DNA of 43,953 bases, from the NCBI GenBank assembly GCA_001796355.1, contig MGMG01000067.1, positions 1 to 43,953 on the forward strand, given 5' to 3'. Each line of letters starts with the position of its first letter. Within the stretch, counting starts at the first letter, position 1. The notes under the pieces were generated by a model that saw only the letters and a list, made by a program, of their open reading frames with translations, was not told the DNA's origin and did not search any database. The translations under genes were made by a program, and so were the position numbers. Positions 8,821-18,083 of this stretch are shown in pieces. Origin of the DNA: Chloroflexi bacterium GWB2_54_36 (GTDB lineage: Bacteria > Chloroflexota > Anaerolineae > Anaerolineales > Anaerolineaceae).

Positions 8821-8855
8821 CGGCAAAAATCGCCGGAGCAAGGAAAAACAAAGCT

Positions 8856-9200
8856 ATGGAAGTAAAATTATTCATCGGGAACCTATCCTTCGCAACGAAG
8901 GAAGAAGACCTGCGCGCTTTGCTCGCTCAAGCGGGCACGGTGGTATCAGCGGATTTGATTAAAGATCGTTCGACCGGGGAATCAAAGGGGTTTGCCTTTG
9001 TGGTCATGGGCTCACAGGCCGATGCTGTCAAAGCAACCCAGATGTTCAACGGCTATTCACTGGACGATCGTGAGATCAAAGTTGGCACCGCGCGTGAACG
9101 GGATGCATCCGGCGGCGGCGGTTACAACGACCGCAACGGCGGCAACGGATCACGCCGGCCTGTCACCCACAAAAACCGGGGCGGGGCGCGCCGGTATTAA
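8856..9200 (+). CDS. single-RRM RNA-binding protein with glycine-rich tail
   Basis: A 114-residue RNA-binding protein. RNP2 is LFIGNL at residues 5-10 and RNP1 is KGFAFVVM near 43-50, the two aromatic-containing strands that stack on RNA. A tail rich in Gly, Asn and Arg follows, like the Rbp proteins of cyanobacteria. The frame is open upstream to 8715, but that part runs through the leader hairpin, so the Met at 8856 is chosen. It is followed after 38 bp by a cold-shock gene, so the pair is probably co-transcribed and cold- or stress-responsive. The terminator-like hairpin before it suggests control by premature termination, possibly autogenous. Confidence 0.93.
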   Translation: MEVKLFIGNLSFATKEEDLRALLAQAGTVVSADLIKDRSTGESKGFAFVVMGSQADAVKATQMFNGYSLDDREIKVGTARERDASGGGGYNDRNGGNGSRRPVTHKNRGGARRY

Positions 9201-9238
9201 ACAAGCGTATAAACGAAGATTTTAAGGAGAATATCAAA

Positions 9239-9451
9239 ATGTCAGAACGAATTTCCGGAACTGTAAAATGGTTCAACAATACCAAGGGCTATGGTTTTTT
9301 GGCCCGCGAAAATGGACCCGATGTGTTCGTCCATCATTCTGCGATCGCAGGTGAAGGATACCACTCACTGGACGAAGGTCAGAAGGTGGAATTTACCGTT
9401 GAGCAAGGCCCCAAAGGCCCGCAGGCTGTCAACGTAACCATCCTCCAGTAA
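9239..9451 (+). CDS. cold-shock domain protein (CspA family)
   Basis: A 70-residue single cold-shock domain, a small OB-fold nucleic-acid chaperone that melts RNA structure. RNP1-like KGYGFL and RNP2-like VFVHHSAI are both intact, and the length is standard. An AAGGAG site lies nine bases before the ATG. It sits 38 bp after the RRM gene and ends before a textbook intrinsic terminator, so the two genes form a small transcription unit. Confidence 0.97.
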   Translation: MSERISGTVKWFNNTKGYGFLARENGPDVFVHHSAIAGEGYHSLDEGQKVEFTVEQGPKGPQAVNVTILQ

Positions 9452-9462
9452 TCAGCACTTTC

Positions 9463-9508
9463 AAAACACCACCCGAACAGACAATCCGCGGGTGGTGTTT
9501 TATTTTAA
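9463..9508 (+). terminator. intrinsic terminator after the cold-shock gene
   Basis: Arms AAAACACCACCC and GGGTGGTGTTTT pair perfectly over at least ten GC-rich and A/T positions across a 15-base loop and run into TTTTATTTT. It lies 11 bp after the cold-shock stop codon. Confidence 0.9.
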
Positions 9509-9534
9509 ATCCCTGACCTTCCAGGGCCGGATGT

Positions 9535-10008
9535 TTACCCGTTCTCGTAGGCTCGTTTCAACCCGGCGATATCCAATTTCACCATCTTTAGCATTGCCTC
9601 CATGACTCGCTGGCTTTTGGCAGCATCCGGATCATTCAACAATTCGCCGAGAACGCTCGGTACAATTTGCCAGGATACGCCAAATTTGTCCGTCAGCCAA
9701 CCGCACTGGTCGGCCTTGCCGCCTTCCAAAAGCCGGTTCCAGTAATAATCCACCTCTTCCTGGGTTTTACAGTCCACGAAAAAGGAGATGGCCGGGGTAA
9801 AAGTGAAGGCCGGGCCGCCGTTGAGCACCATAAAGTCCTGTCCCTCGAGCTGAATCGTGCCGGTCATGAAAGTCCCTTTAGTTCCGGGGCTCCCTTCGCC
9901 GTAACGCGAAACTGAGACGACTTTGGAGTTCTTGAAAACGGAGGTATAGAAATTGACGGCCTCCTCGGCGTTATCGTTGAACCATAAGAAGGGGGTAATT
10001 TTTGGCAT
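9535..10008 (-). CDS. VOC-family protein, PhnB-like (second copy)
   Basis: A 157-residue PhnB-like protein. It begins with the canonical ITPFLWFNDNAEEAVNFYTSVF, has DFMVLNGGP in the middle and a C-terminal DKFGVSWQIVP, all typical of the 3-demethylubiquinone-9 3-methyltransferase-like VOC family. A GAGGAAA ribosome site precedes the ATG. It belongs to a different subgroup from the protein at 3338-3751 and is longer at the C-terminus. The biochemical role is unknown. The 38-bp tandem array starts 47 bp upstream of its start codon. Confidence 0.9.
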   Translation of the reverse strand: MPKITPFLWFNDNAEEAVNFYTSVFKNSKVVSVSRYGEGSPGTKGTFMTGTIQLEGQDFMVLNGGPAFTFTPAISFFVDCKTQEEVDYYWNRLLEGGKADQCGWLTDKFGVSWQIVPSVLGELLNDPDAAKSQRVMEAMLKMVKLDIAGLKRAYENG

Positions 10009-10054
10009 GGTGATTTCCTCTTTTTTGCTAACAGGTTGTCAACCCGAAATGATC

Positions 10055-10510
10055 GGGCTGATGAAAATTGTAGGATAAGCTTCAGCTTGTCCGGGCTGAT
10101 GAAAATTGTAGGATAAACTTCAGCTTGTCCGGGCTGATGAAAATTGTAGGATAAGCTTCAGCTTGTCTGAGCTGATGAAAATTGTAGGATAAGCTTCAGT
10201 TTGTCCGGGCTGATGAAAATTGTAGGATAAGCTTCAGTTTGTCCGGGCTGATGAAAATTGTAGGATAAGCTTCAGCTTGTCCGGGCTGATGAAAATTGTA
10301 GAATAAACTTCAGCTTGTCCGGGCTGATGAAATTTGTAGGATAAGCTTCAGCTTGTCCGGGCTGATGAAAATTGTAGGATAAGCTTCAGCTTGTCCGGAC
10401 TGATGAAAATTGTAGGATAAGCTTCAGCTTGTCCGGGCTGATGAAATTTGTGGAATAAGCTTCAGCTTGTCCGGGGTGATGAAATTTGTGGGATAAGCTT
10501 TAGCTTGTCC
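10055..10510. repeat. 38-bp tandem repeat array, exactly 12 copies
   Basis: Units start every 38 bp from 10055 to 10473 with only scattered substitutions. Each unit carries the 20-bp imperfect palindrome GGATAAGCTTCAGCTTGTCC preceded by TGTA, on a GGGCTGATGAAAATTG spacer. The same palindrome occurs in the 173-bp array at the left end of the window, on a different spacer. The array fills the space between the divergent VOC gene and DUF47/Pit operon. No coding capacity is supported. Confidence 0.97.
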
Positions 10511-10835
10511 ATGTCACTCCAGCCAACGGCTCAACAGAGGCCTTCGGCCTGCGCAAGCTGACAGCTTACGCTACATTAAGGGCGCCTTGCAACTCGGTCA
10601 CATCTTATTCCGATTGGAGCATCGAAACGGCCTGTGGCGCAAATTTTCAATTTGCGTGGCGAAATGGAATTTCGCCCTACATGTGTAGCGCAGATTTCGA
10701 GAATTTCACCCCCCAGGTGAGTTTAATTTGCGTGGGCAGTGCATGGAACGGAAAATGCATGCCTGAAATTGCCACACAGCTTTGCGTTTTATAGTACAAA
10801 TAAGGACACTGCGTACAACCATGGAGGAGTCACCC
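10511..10835. repeat. cluster of three intergenic palindromes before the phosphate operon
   Basis: Three palindromes with different cores follow the array: GCGCAAGCTGACAGCTTACG then CTACA (10551-10575), GCGCAAATTTTCAATTTGCG (10637-10656), and GCGAAAT/ATTTCGC closed by CCTACA (10658-10682). None codes for protein. The promoter of the DUF47/Pit operon must lie here; a TTGCCA with TATAGT 15 bp later (10769-10795) is a weak candidate. Confidence 0.7.
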
Positions 10836-11549
10836 ATGAACCGTTCGAAAGCCAAACCCGGCAAAGAAGCCAGAATCGCCGCTGAGGAGCCGCTTCCTGC
10901 CCCGCCGGTGCCAAAGAAACTGCCATTCTTCAAGCGGCTGTTCAAAAAGCAGCCCAACATTTTCCTGACCTTGATCCGCCAGCAGGCGCAAATCACCCTG
11001 GAAGGTATGGACGCGTTGAAGACCTTCATGGAAACCCAGGACCCAAAAGCCGATGCCCTGTTGACGTCCAAAGAAAAAGAAGCGGATGAAGTCCGCCGCA
11101 TCCTCATCTATGAACTCAACAAGACCTTCATCACCCCCTTCGACCGCGAAGACATTTTCTCGTTGTCACGCGCCATCGACGACGTGCTGGATTACGCCTA
11201 CTCGACCGCCACGGAAATCGATATTCTGAAGGTAAAACCTACCCCCTACATGGCCCGCATGGCATCCCTGCTGCGCGACGCCGCCTTCGAGCTCAACGCT
11301 GCCGCCAACCGGCTGGAGGATCACCCCGGGGTGGCCAGCGAGCACGCCCAGCGCGCCAAAGCGCTGGAGAACCGGGTGGAAGCGGTTTACCGCGAGGCGC
11401 TGGCTGACCTGTTCACCGGCGCGGAAGACATCAAGCATGTGGTGAAGATGTTGAAAAGCCGCGAGGTGTACCGCCATCTCAGCAATGCCGCGGACCGCGG
11501 CGACGAAGCCGCTAATCTAATTGCCGACATCGTGGTCAAGACCACGTGA
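10836..11549 (+). CDS. DUF47 / PhoU-like Pit accessory protein
   Basis: A 237-residue, mostly helical cytosolic protein of the DUF47 (UPF0111) family, distantly related to PhoU. After a basic, Pro-rich N-terminus of about 35 residues come the four-helix-bundle signatures KEKEADEVRRILIYELNKTF and TPFDREDIFSLSRAIDDVLD. DUF47 genes commonly sit next to pit, and here the stop is 22 bp before the Pit start. It probably regulates phosphate uptake through that transporter. The start follows GGAGGAG; an earlier in-frame Met at 10821 lies on top of this site, so it is less likely. Confidence 0.93.
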   Translation: MNRSKAKPGKEARIAAEEPLPAPPVPKKLPFFKRLFKKQPNIFLTLIRQQAQITLEGMDALKTFMETQDPKADALLTSKEKEADEVRRILIYELNKTFITPFDREDIFSLSRAIDDVLDYAYSTATEIDILKVKPTPYMARMASLLRDAAFELNAAANRLEDHPGVASEHAQRAKALENRVEAVYREALADLFTGAEDIKHVVKMLKSREVYRHLSNAADRGDEAANLIADIVVKTT

Positions 11550-11571
11550 CCCCAGGGGGGATGGACTTCGC

Positions 11572-12561
<990 letters not shown>

Positions 12562-12615
12562 AGCAGCTTACCTGAAACCAGGCTTCCATGCCCCACCCAG
12601 GCCGCCTTTTGCAAC

Positions 12616-12664
12616 GGCACGGGGATTGCGGGATTCCGTCAGGGATTTACGTCACCCCCGTGCC
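12616..12664 (+). terminator. long-loop hairpin after pit
   Basis: Perfect 9-bp arms GGCACGGGG and CCCCGTGCC enclose a 31-base loop, 54 bp after the pit stop. There is no T-run, so it may be a weak terminator or simply another intergenic palindrome. Confidence 0.35.
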
Positions 12665-12756
12665 CTGGTGTTGGTATGCCGCTAGCCTGCCGGACGGGCC
12701 TTCAACATTAAAATGCGACACACGCTGCGCCTGACGTTGAGAACGCCAGGGTTTTT

Positions 12757-12852
12757 GTAGGGGCGGGTCAAGACCCGCCCGTCTGCCCGAAGGGCAGCTT
12801 GGCCTGAGCTTGCCGAAGGGTCGAAGGGCGGTGCCCTGAGCTTGCCGAAGGG
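12757..12852. repeat. intergenic palindrome cluster
   Basis: It starts with a GTAGG-edged palindrome (GGGCGGGTC/GACCCGCCC, 12757-12780), then a TGCCC/GGGCA hairpin, then two copies of CCTGAGCTTGCCGAAGGG at 12803 and 12834. The last word belongs to the widespread CCTTCGACAAGCTCAGGG-type repeat seen in many bacterial genomes. Not coding. Confidence 0.85.
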
Positions 12853-12874
12853 TTGGAGGGGGTCAGGTTTGCCC

Positions 12875-12990
12875 GTCATGGCGAGGTACGAAGCAATCTA
12901 CGGCAGCCGGCAATTACGCTGGACAAAGGACCCGTGCGCTGGTTGAGCGGGGCGGATTGCTTCCCTGTGCTGCGCTCCGGTCGCAATAAC
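12875..12990. repeat. dispersed repeat with inverted GTCATnGCGAG...GCAATnAC ends
   Basis: The left part GTCATGGCGAGGTACGAAG continues to CAATC, and the right part GATTGCTTC...TCGCAATAAC is its inverted counterpart. This is the familiar bacterial intergenic element of the GTCATTGCGAG...GAAGCAATC type. No coding capacity. Confidence 0.75.
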
Positions 12991-13033
12991 AAAAGGCGGG
13001 CCCAATGACTTGGCTCCCACCAGAAGGACGATA

Positions 13034-13345
13034 TCAGAGAAGATTTAATTTCCCGGTTTGGCGGGCTGCATCCAATACCGCCTGTGGATGTAAATCCGCC
13101 ACGCGCAGCAGCACCATCGCCGGACCTTCAGGGACGCGCCGGCCTTGCTCCCAGTTGCGCAGCGTGCGCACGCTGATCCCCAGCATGGCCGCAAATTGTT
13201 CCTGGGTCAGGTTATATTTTTCGCGAATGCGCTTGATGTCCAGCCGGTCATACGGGAAAGTCCGCGCAGCCTCTTTTTCGCCGCGAAGAATCTGCCCGCC
13301 TTCTTTTACACTGGCAGCCAGTTCGGCAAATAGCTCTTCTTTCAT
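13034..13345 (-). CDS. XRE/Cro helix-turn-helix antitoxin, NadS/HigA-like, without visible toxin
   Basis: A 103-residue DNA-binding protein. An N-terminal acidic helix (MKEELFAELAASVKEGGQILRG) is followed by a linker and a helix-turn-helix (LTQEQFAAMLGISVRTLRNWEQGRRVPEGP) at residues 47-76. This is the pattern of NadS/HigA-type antitoxins that pair with RelE/HigB-like toxins. GGAGGAATACCC precedes the ATG. Its promoter carries a perfect palindrome, consistent with self-repression. No toxin-sized frame lies next to it: 175 bp upstream the restriction gene ends, and downstream is repeat DNA. It is therefore an orphan antitoxin or a solitary regulator. Confidence 0.88.
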   Translation of the reverse strand: MKEELFAELAASVKEGGQILRGEKEAARTFPYDRLDIKRIREKYNLTQEQFAAMLGISVRTLRNWEQGRRVPEGPAMVLLRVADLHPQAVLDAARQTGKLNLL

Positions 13346-13371
13346 GGGTATTCCTCCCCGTGTAGAAGGGA

Positions 13372-13400
13372 ATAGTACGCCAATGGCGTAGTTAAGTCAA
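13372..13400 (-). promoter_or_regulatory. sigma-70-type promoter with palindromic operator, antitoxin gene
   Basis: On the minus strand TTGACT (13395-13400) and TACTAT (13372-13377) are separated by exactly 17 bp. A perfect 15-bp palindrome, TACGCCATTGGCGTA (13376-13390), lies in the spacer and touches the -10. The start codon is 27 bp downstream of the -10. Binding of the encoded HTH protein here would block its own transcription. Confidence 0.85.
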
Positions 13401-13481
13401 GAAGAAAAACCCTGAATTTGGAATGTGTAGCACCATTCGTCGATCTGGGATGAGAAACCAAAAGCACCGGGTTGCTGGCGA

Positions 13482-13510
13482 CCGGGATTTACTGAGTGTT
13501 GAGCCGGGTG
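13482..13510 (+). repeat. 29-bp direct repeat, copy 2
   Basis: Matches 12521-12549 (the pit 3' end) at 28 of 29 bases; similarity becomes patchy just upstream. It lies 14 bp from the stop codon of the restriction-modification gene. It marks a boundary: the DNA between the copies looks inserted or left by a local duplication. Confidence 0.9.
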
Positions 13511-13524
13511 GGCGTGGGGTAGGG

Positions 13525-16500
13525 CTATTCTTCTTCAGGCTCTAATTCAATTTCAGCAAAATCGAACAAGGATAAAGTTGTTTTTGAATGTTTTTCCGCC
13601 GCCGTTGGCTTGGGAAAATCTTCCGCTTTGAACAAATCGCTATTTAAAATGCGCTCAAAATTAGCATTTACTTCAGGCAATAAATCAATAGTGTTATCCA
13701 GAACCCAGAGCAAATCGAGCAGTTCATCATCAAAAGTCCAGGTTTCCGGGCGAATGTCGTCCAACGCGGAAGATTTCTTGCCCGAACGCTCTTTCATACG
13801 GTAACCCAGCCAGGATTTGACCACCTGCAAGCCCGATACGCTGAAATTCCAAACTTCCGGTCGCACAAGATTGAAAACGCCTTTGCCAACATATAACTCT
13901 TGTGCAATTTCAGAGTAATGATATTTTTCAGGATATTCTTTTTGACTGGCGGGCGTGCCTGCCTTGCAGCGCGCCGTACCTGATGGGACCCGTCCAGCCT
14001 TCGTTCCCTGGGGGACAAAACGCTCGCCATAAGTGTGCAAGTAGATGAGCCGCTTGCCTAGCTGAACAGTGTTATCGAAAAGCGCCGGGTCTTTGGTGAT
14101 GGGCAGACGCAGACCGGGTACGGTCAATTCATCCCAGAATTGCTGAACATAGCTTGGTGAAAATAACACACCGTAAGTGTAACCAAAGAAATCTTCGGGA
14201 GTTACATCCTTGCCATAGGTTTTTTCCAGCGTTTCGATTAACCCGTAGGTGAGGTTAGGCGTCAAAACCTCTGCTTTTTGCCAAAGCGGAATGACATCTT
14301 TTGCGCCTCGATTGCAAAAATGATCCATATCAGGTAATAGTGCAGTAATTATGGCTGACGGTCCTTCTCCAAGAACTTTCGTTAACAAACTGGTCAGGTA
14401 TATTTGATTGTCAGAGTGGGCTTGAAACATCGTCGGACGCAAATAATCTCCAAATCTACTATCGACAATTGCCCATTGTCTGTCAAGACTACGATATGCA
14501 ATCCTCGATTGATTTGGTAGAGGCGTAGAATTTTCAGCATTTCGTAAAGATGGTAATTTTCTGCCACTACCATCTAAATGTTGGTACACCCCCCCAACCT
14601 TACGGTCCCTGGTTTCCTTGAACAAAGTCGCCCGATTGGGTGAAGCCAACAAAATTTTCCATCTTTTTTCTAAAACCTCAACACTTTCTGAAATAACCCA
14701 TGTTCTTTTGAATTGCATCCCATTTTCCTGCCAGGGGAACAAATCTGTCAGTAGCGGGAACTGCCAAAAATCAGTCTGGCTGATCGGCAGAAAAGGGTCG
14801 GTCTTCCCAGGCAGGCAGAGACGCCAACCGTGTTTGTTTAGTTTTTGGATATCAGCAAATGAGTGGATGGTCGCTAATTGAGCCAGTTTTTCGGCACGCG
14901 TCCCTTCAAGGCGGGTGTAATGTACCTTTGCCAATGGGTTTTGCTTTTGCTCCTCGTATCTGACGCATACTGCGATTGCCACTGGCGACTGGATTTGAAA
15001 GACGTTTTCGCTCTTGCGCGTGCCAAGGTTGTCGCCTTCCAGGTCAATAATCCAGATGTCATCGAAAGCCTCGCGCATCTGTTGGCGCATGGCAGCAAAA
15101 CCCGGCCCGCGCAAATAGGATGCAGCCGAAATAAAACTGACGATGCCGCGCTTGTTGTTTTCAATTACTTTCCACAAAGCCCAGCGCCAAAAATAAACAT
15201 AATCGTTGTATAGGTTTTTGGCATGAACCCCCAACCCGAGCGCGGTTAACGGCTCGAGAAAATCATTTAATAAAGGTTTGCCACCTTGTTCGCCAAAGCG
15301 CACCCAGCCACCTTTGCGTTTAACGTTGACCTCTTCGGGGTCTAGCTGCTGTCGGTCATAGGGTGGATTGCCCATGCATACCAACACGGGGGTCGTTTGC
15401 TTAATTTTACGCGCCCGATTGTGTTCTTGTTCCCAACCCTTATACATAAAAGGCGGCTCAAGTGGTGGAGCGTTGGGCGATTCGAGCGTATCCGTCAGGT
15501 AAATGTGGACGCCATCTTCTGGTGGCTCTGCGTTTTCCAGATCAAAGGCCTGCATCAGTCGCAAATGAGCAACGGTATAAGGACCCACCATGATTTCAAA
15601 CCCATGCATATTTTTGGCAGCCTGGGTTGCGGCGCTGCGCCGCATTCCAGCACCGCGCACCTGTTCCACTTCAGCCAACGCATGTTCCAATGCTGCCAAC
15701 AGGTAAGTTCCGGTCCCGGTAGCCGGGTCAAGCGTGATCACTTTTTCGTCGGCGAAGGAAAATTGAGCGCCAAATTTCTTTTCCAGTAACTCCGCCACCA
15801 GGCGTACCTGGGTTTGGACTACTTCCACCGGCGTGTAATATACCCCGCGGTCATTGCGTAATTTTGGGTCATATTCCGCCAGGAAATCTTCATAGAAATA
15901 CAACCAGGGGTCGCTGGCATCCTTCCTGCGCAAGGCCACCAGATCAACTGCAGCAATCAGCCTTTCCAGCAGTTGAATCGGCATTTCGATACCTTGCTGG
16001 GCTTGTTCGTCACCTAATACTTTGAGTACATCCGACAAAAAAGCGTGGTGGGCGCGGAGTTGCTGTACTGCGTCGGGGACGGTAATTTCCTTTTCGCCGC
16101 TCAAACGGGCTAATAGCAAAGTATAGGTAATGGTTTGGGCATAGGCATCGGCAAAGGTGTTATCGTCCGATTCAGGAAAAAGATACTTGCGCCAGTCATT
16201 TACCAAGCTGCTTAAATTGGAATTTGGATCTTTTAGGGCATCCGATACGTCCGAGCGCAGTAGCCGGCAAATAGGCGCCAAAAGTTTTGCCAGCGCCTTC
16301 GGCGAAGTAGGGGAAATCGGTTGCCATTGGAGGAAGTCGCGCAAAATAACAAATAAGCCTTCAGCAACCTGGGAATCGACCGCTTTTTTGCCATCCGCGG
16401 TCACGTCCCCTGAAAAGTGGACCGTTTTCCCGATTTTTTCTCCGTTACGAAATAAATTCCATTCGTTCCCATCGGTATAAATCAGGTTGGGCAGATCTCT

Positions 16501-16809
16501 GAAGCGCTCCCATTGCTCTTTGTCGCGGCCTTTTAACTTCTCTGGATTTGCGCCTTTACCTGGTGCTTTCAGTTCCACATGCCCGACTAGTAACTTTTTG
16601 ACTGAGACGCCAATATCTGGCCGTCCAATCTTATCGCTCTGCACTTCAGTTACCGATTTAACCTGCAATTGAACCAGTTGCCCTGTTGCCTCGAATAAGT
16701 CCAGCATGGGCTTTTTTAACTGATCTTCAGGATTGAAATTAGCCTGAATCTTGAAGGCTTTGGTAATTTCAGCAGCGAAATTTTCGAGATGGGGCAAAAA
16801 AGAGGACAT
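13525..16809 (-). CDS. single-polypeptide restriction-modification enzyme (type IIG / type ISP-like, no helicase)
   Basis: A 1094-residue protein that combines cleavage, adenine methylation and target recognition. A PD-(D/E)XK nuclease motif is visible near the N-terminus: PD at 64-65 and ELK at 79-81. A helical connector follows, with YFYEDFLAEYDPKLR at 304-318. The N6-adenine methyltransferase has SAM motif DPATGTGTYL at 361-370 and catalytic NPPY at 481-484. The C-terminal third resembles the Type_ISP_C target-recognition domain. Type ISP enzymes of the LlaGI kind carry a superfamily-2 helicase between nuclease and methylase; here there is no room for one, so it should act as type IIG. ATG follows a GGAG site. 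It is flanked by an antitoxin and a DUF3800-like gene. Confidence 0.92.
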   Translation of the reverse strand: MSSFLPHLENFAAEITKAFKIQANFNPEDQLKKPMLDLFEATGQLVQLQVKSVTEVQSDKIGRPDIGVSVKKLLVGHVELKAPGKGANPEKLKGRDKEQWERFRDLPNLIYTDGNEWNLFRNGEKIGKTVHFSGDVTADGKKAVDSQVAEGLFVILRDFLQWQPISPTSPKALAKLLAPICRLLRSDVSDALKDPNSNLSSLVNDWRKYLFPESDDNTFADAYAQTITYTLLLARLSGEKEITVPDAVQQLRAHHAFLSDVLKVLGDEQAQQGIEMPIQLLERLIAAVDLVALRRKDASDPWLYFYEDFLAEYDPKLRNDRGVYYTPVEVVQTQVRLVAELLEKKFGAQFSFADEKVITLDPATGTGTYLLAALEHALAEVEQVRGAGMRRSAATQAAKNMHGFEIMVGPYTVAHLRLMQAFDLENAEPPEDGVHIYLTDTLESPNAPPLEPPFMYKGWEQEHNRARKIKQTTPVLVCMGNPPYDRQQLDPEEVNVKRKGGWVRFGEQGGKPLLNDFLEPLTALGLGVHAKNLYNDYVYFWRWALWKVIENNKRGIVSFISAASYLRGPGFAAMRQQMREAFDDIWIIDLEGDNLGTRKSENVFQIQSPVAIAVCVRYEEQKQNPLAKVHYTRLEGTRAEKLAQLATIHSFADIQKLNKHGWRLCLPGKTDPFLPISQTDFWQFPLLTDLFPWQENGMQFKRTWVISESVEVLEKRWKILLASPNRATLFKETRDRKVGGVYQHLDGSGRKLPSLRNAENSTPLPNQSRIAYRSLDRQWAIVDSRFGDYLRPTMFQAHSDNQIYLTSLLTKVLGEGPSAIITALLPDMDHFCNRGAKDVIPLWQKAEVLTPNLTYGLIETLEKTYGKDVTPEDFFGYTYGVLFSPSYVQQFWDELTVPGLRLPITKDPALFDNTVQLGKRLIYLHTYGERFVPQGTKAGRVPSGTARCKAGTPASQKEYPEKYHYSEIAQELYVGKGVFNLVRPEVWNFSVSGLQVVKSWLGYRMKERSGKKSSALDDIRPETWTFDDELLDLLWVLDNTIDLLPEVNANFERILNSDLFKAEDFPKPTAAEKHSKTTLSLFDFAEIELEPEEE

Positions 16810-17057
16810 GCGCGGCTCCGTAATGATGACCTGTTAATATTTTACAGCCGATTGGTATTCAGTGAGAATTGTATAGCTAAAAAACCCCAAAGAATTCTCT
16901 AGCTAGTTTACAAAAGCAAGGGTTGCGAGAATTTAGACGGTGGAATTTTTGTAAAAGGACAGCAAGAAAGTTGTTACTTGTTGGTTTGATATCTAGTTGA
17001 CCAAATCGTCTATATTTATTAGGTGACAAAATAAGACCAGTCTGAATCAAATTCCCA
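16810..17057. other. AT-rich spacer between RM enzyme and DUF3800-like gene
   Basis: About 250 bp, much richer in A+T than the rest of the window. I see no gene, convincing promoter or repeat. It must contain the promoter for the RM gene. Confidence 0.5.
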
Positions 17058-18083
17058 TTAAGTCATTTCTTCATGGAAATCCAGTGGCATTTGCAAAGAC
17101 TCTTGGTCCTGAATTTGAATAGAGTTTAATTCAGTAAAATTTACACCCCCCTTTGTGAAATCCACCTTGCTTATTGTAAAAGCTTTATAGTGGGAGCTAT
17201 GTAGGAATCCTGAACCACGGCTTTTTTTATCGAGCATTTCTTTGATTGGTTGGGCAATAATATCTTTTTTTACACATTGCTCCCCAATTTTTGGCAGTAA
17301 TTTCCTTGGCGTTATACCTTTATAGCCAGCCCGTATTATAGATCCCAATAATAGATCAGCTATTTGCAGAAAATTTGCGTTCAAATATTCTTCGGAATCA
17401 TACTCGTATTCATTGTGGTTGGATGGTAGATGATTGATATACAAAGATGGTGAAAAGTTAACATAATCTCGTAGTGGCTTTCTTCCAAATTGGTCATCAT
17501 GTGTTAATCGCCAAAGAACTCTATCTTCGTTGAATTGTCTATGAGCGGGATTCCCATCTGTAATTAAACCAGTTACTTCGATCGTGTTCTCATCATCATA
17601 CAGATAATGGGCTGCCCCTTTAAGCAATATTCGTAATAGCGTTTCATCGTGTCGAAGTATCTGCTCTTTCCGTGTATCCCCACCATAAATTTTCCAATCT
17701 GCTCCTTTTTCGTAAAAGATCGCTGCTATTTTACACTTCAGTGGAAAAGGAAAAAGAGAGGGCGATTTGTGGCGAAGTGCGTCCACCATAATTTCAATTG
17801 TGTTTCTATATGCAAAGTCATACTTTTTCCAAGTTTGTCCGCTAAGCTCTGAAAAGTGTAGTTTTCCATAACACGCAAATTCTTGACGGCATTCAATTAG
17901 TTTAGTAAAGAGCATACGCTGCGGAGAATAATTTTCAACAGTCTTCCCAAATAGTGGTGTGATATTCGTTACCGATAAATTTACAGGTACAAATAGTAGA
18001 ACATGACCTTTAAAGTTTCGTCCTTGTGCGTCTTTAGTTTCATCGTGATAGACAATAACTTGATGTGCAGAGATATTTCCCAA
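17058..18083 (-). CDS. DUF3800-like protein
   Basis: A 341-residue protein resembling the DUF3800 family. It starts with an acidic strand (VIVYHDETKDAQG, Asp14-Glu15), has TGLITDGNPAH in the middle and the late motif LQIADLLLGSI that DUF3800 proteins share (D/Q...ADLLAG). DUF3800 proteins are thought to have an RNase H-like fold and turn up in defence loci, but their activity is unsettled. I start at TTG (18083) because GAGGGG lies just upstream. The gene is AT-rich compared with its surroundings and lies upstream of the RM gene on the same strand, 248 bp away. A defence accessory role is inference. Confidence 0.75.
   Translation of the reverse strand: MGNISAHQVIVYHDETKDAQGRNFKGHVLLFVPVNLSVTNITPLFGKTVENYSPQRMLFTKLIECRQEFACYGKLHFSELSGQTWKKYDFAYRNTIEIMVDALRHKSPSLFPFPLKCKIAAIFYEKGADWKIYGGDTRKEQILRHDETLLRILLKGAAHYLYDDENTIEVTGLITDGNPAHRQFNEDRVLWRLTHDDQFGRKPLRDYVNFSPSLYINHLPSNHNEYEYDSEEYLNANFLQIADLLLGSIIRAGYKGITPRKLLPKIGEQCVKKDIIAQPIKEMLDKKSRGSGFLHSSHYKAFTISKVDFTKGGVNFTELNSIQIQDQESLQMPLDFHEEMT

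Noticed and set aside
10055-10510. CRISPR array
   Set aside because: Units are tandem with no unique spacers; the whole 38 bp repeats, and no cas genes are present.
13525-16809. Full LlaGI-type (type ISP) enzyme with helicase
   Set aside because: The protein is about 500 residues too short and no Walker A or DEAD-box motif is seen between nuclease and methylase.
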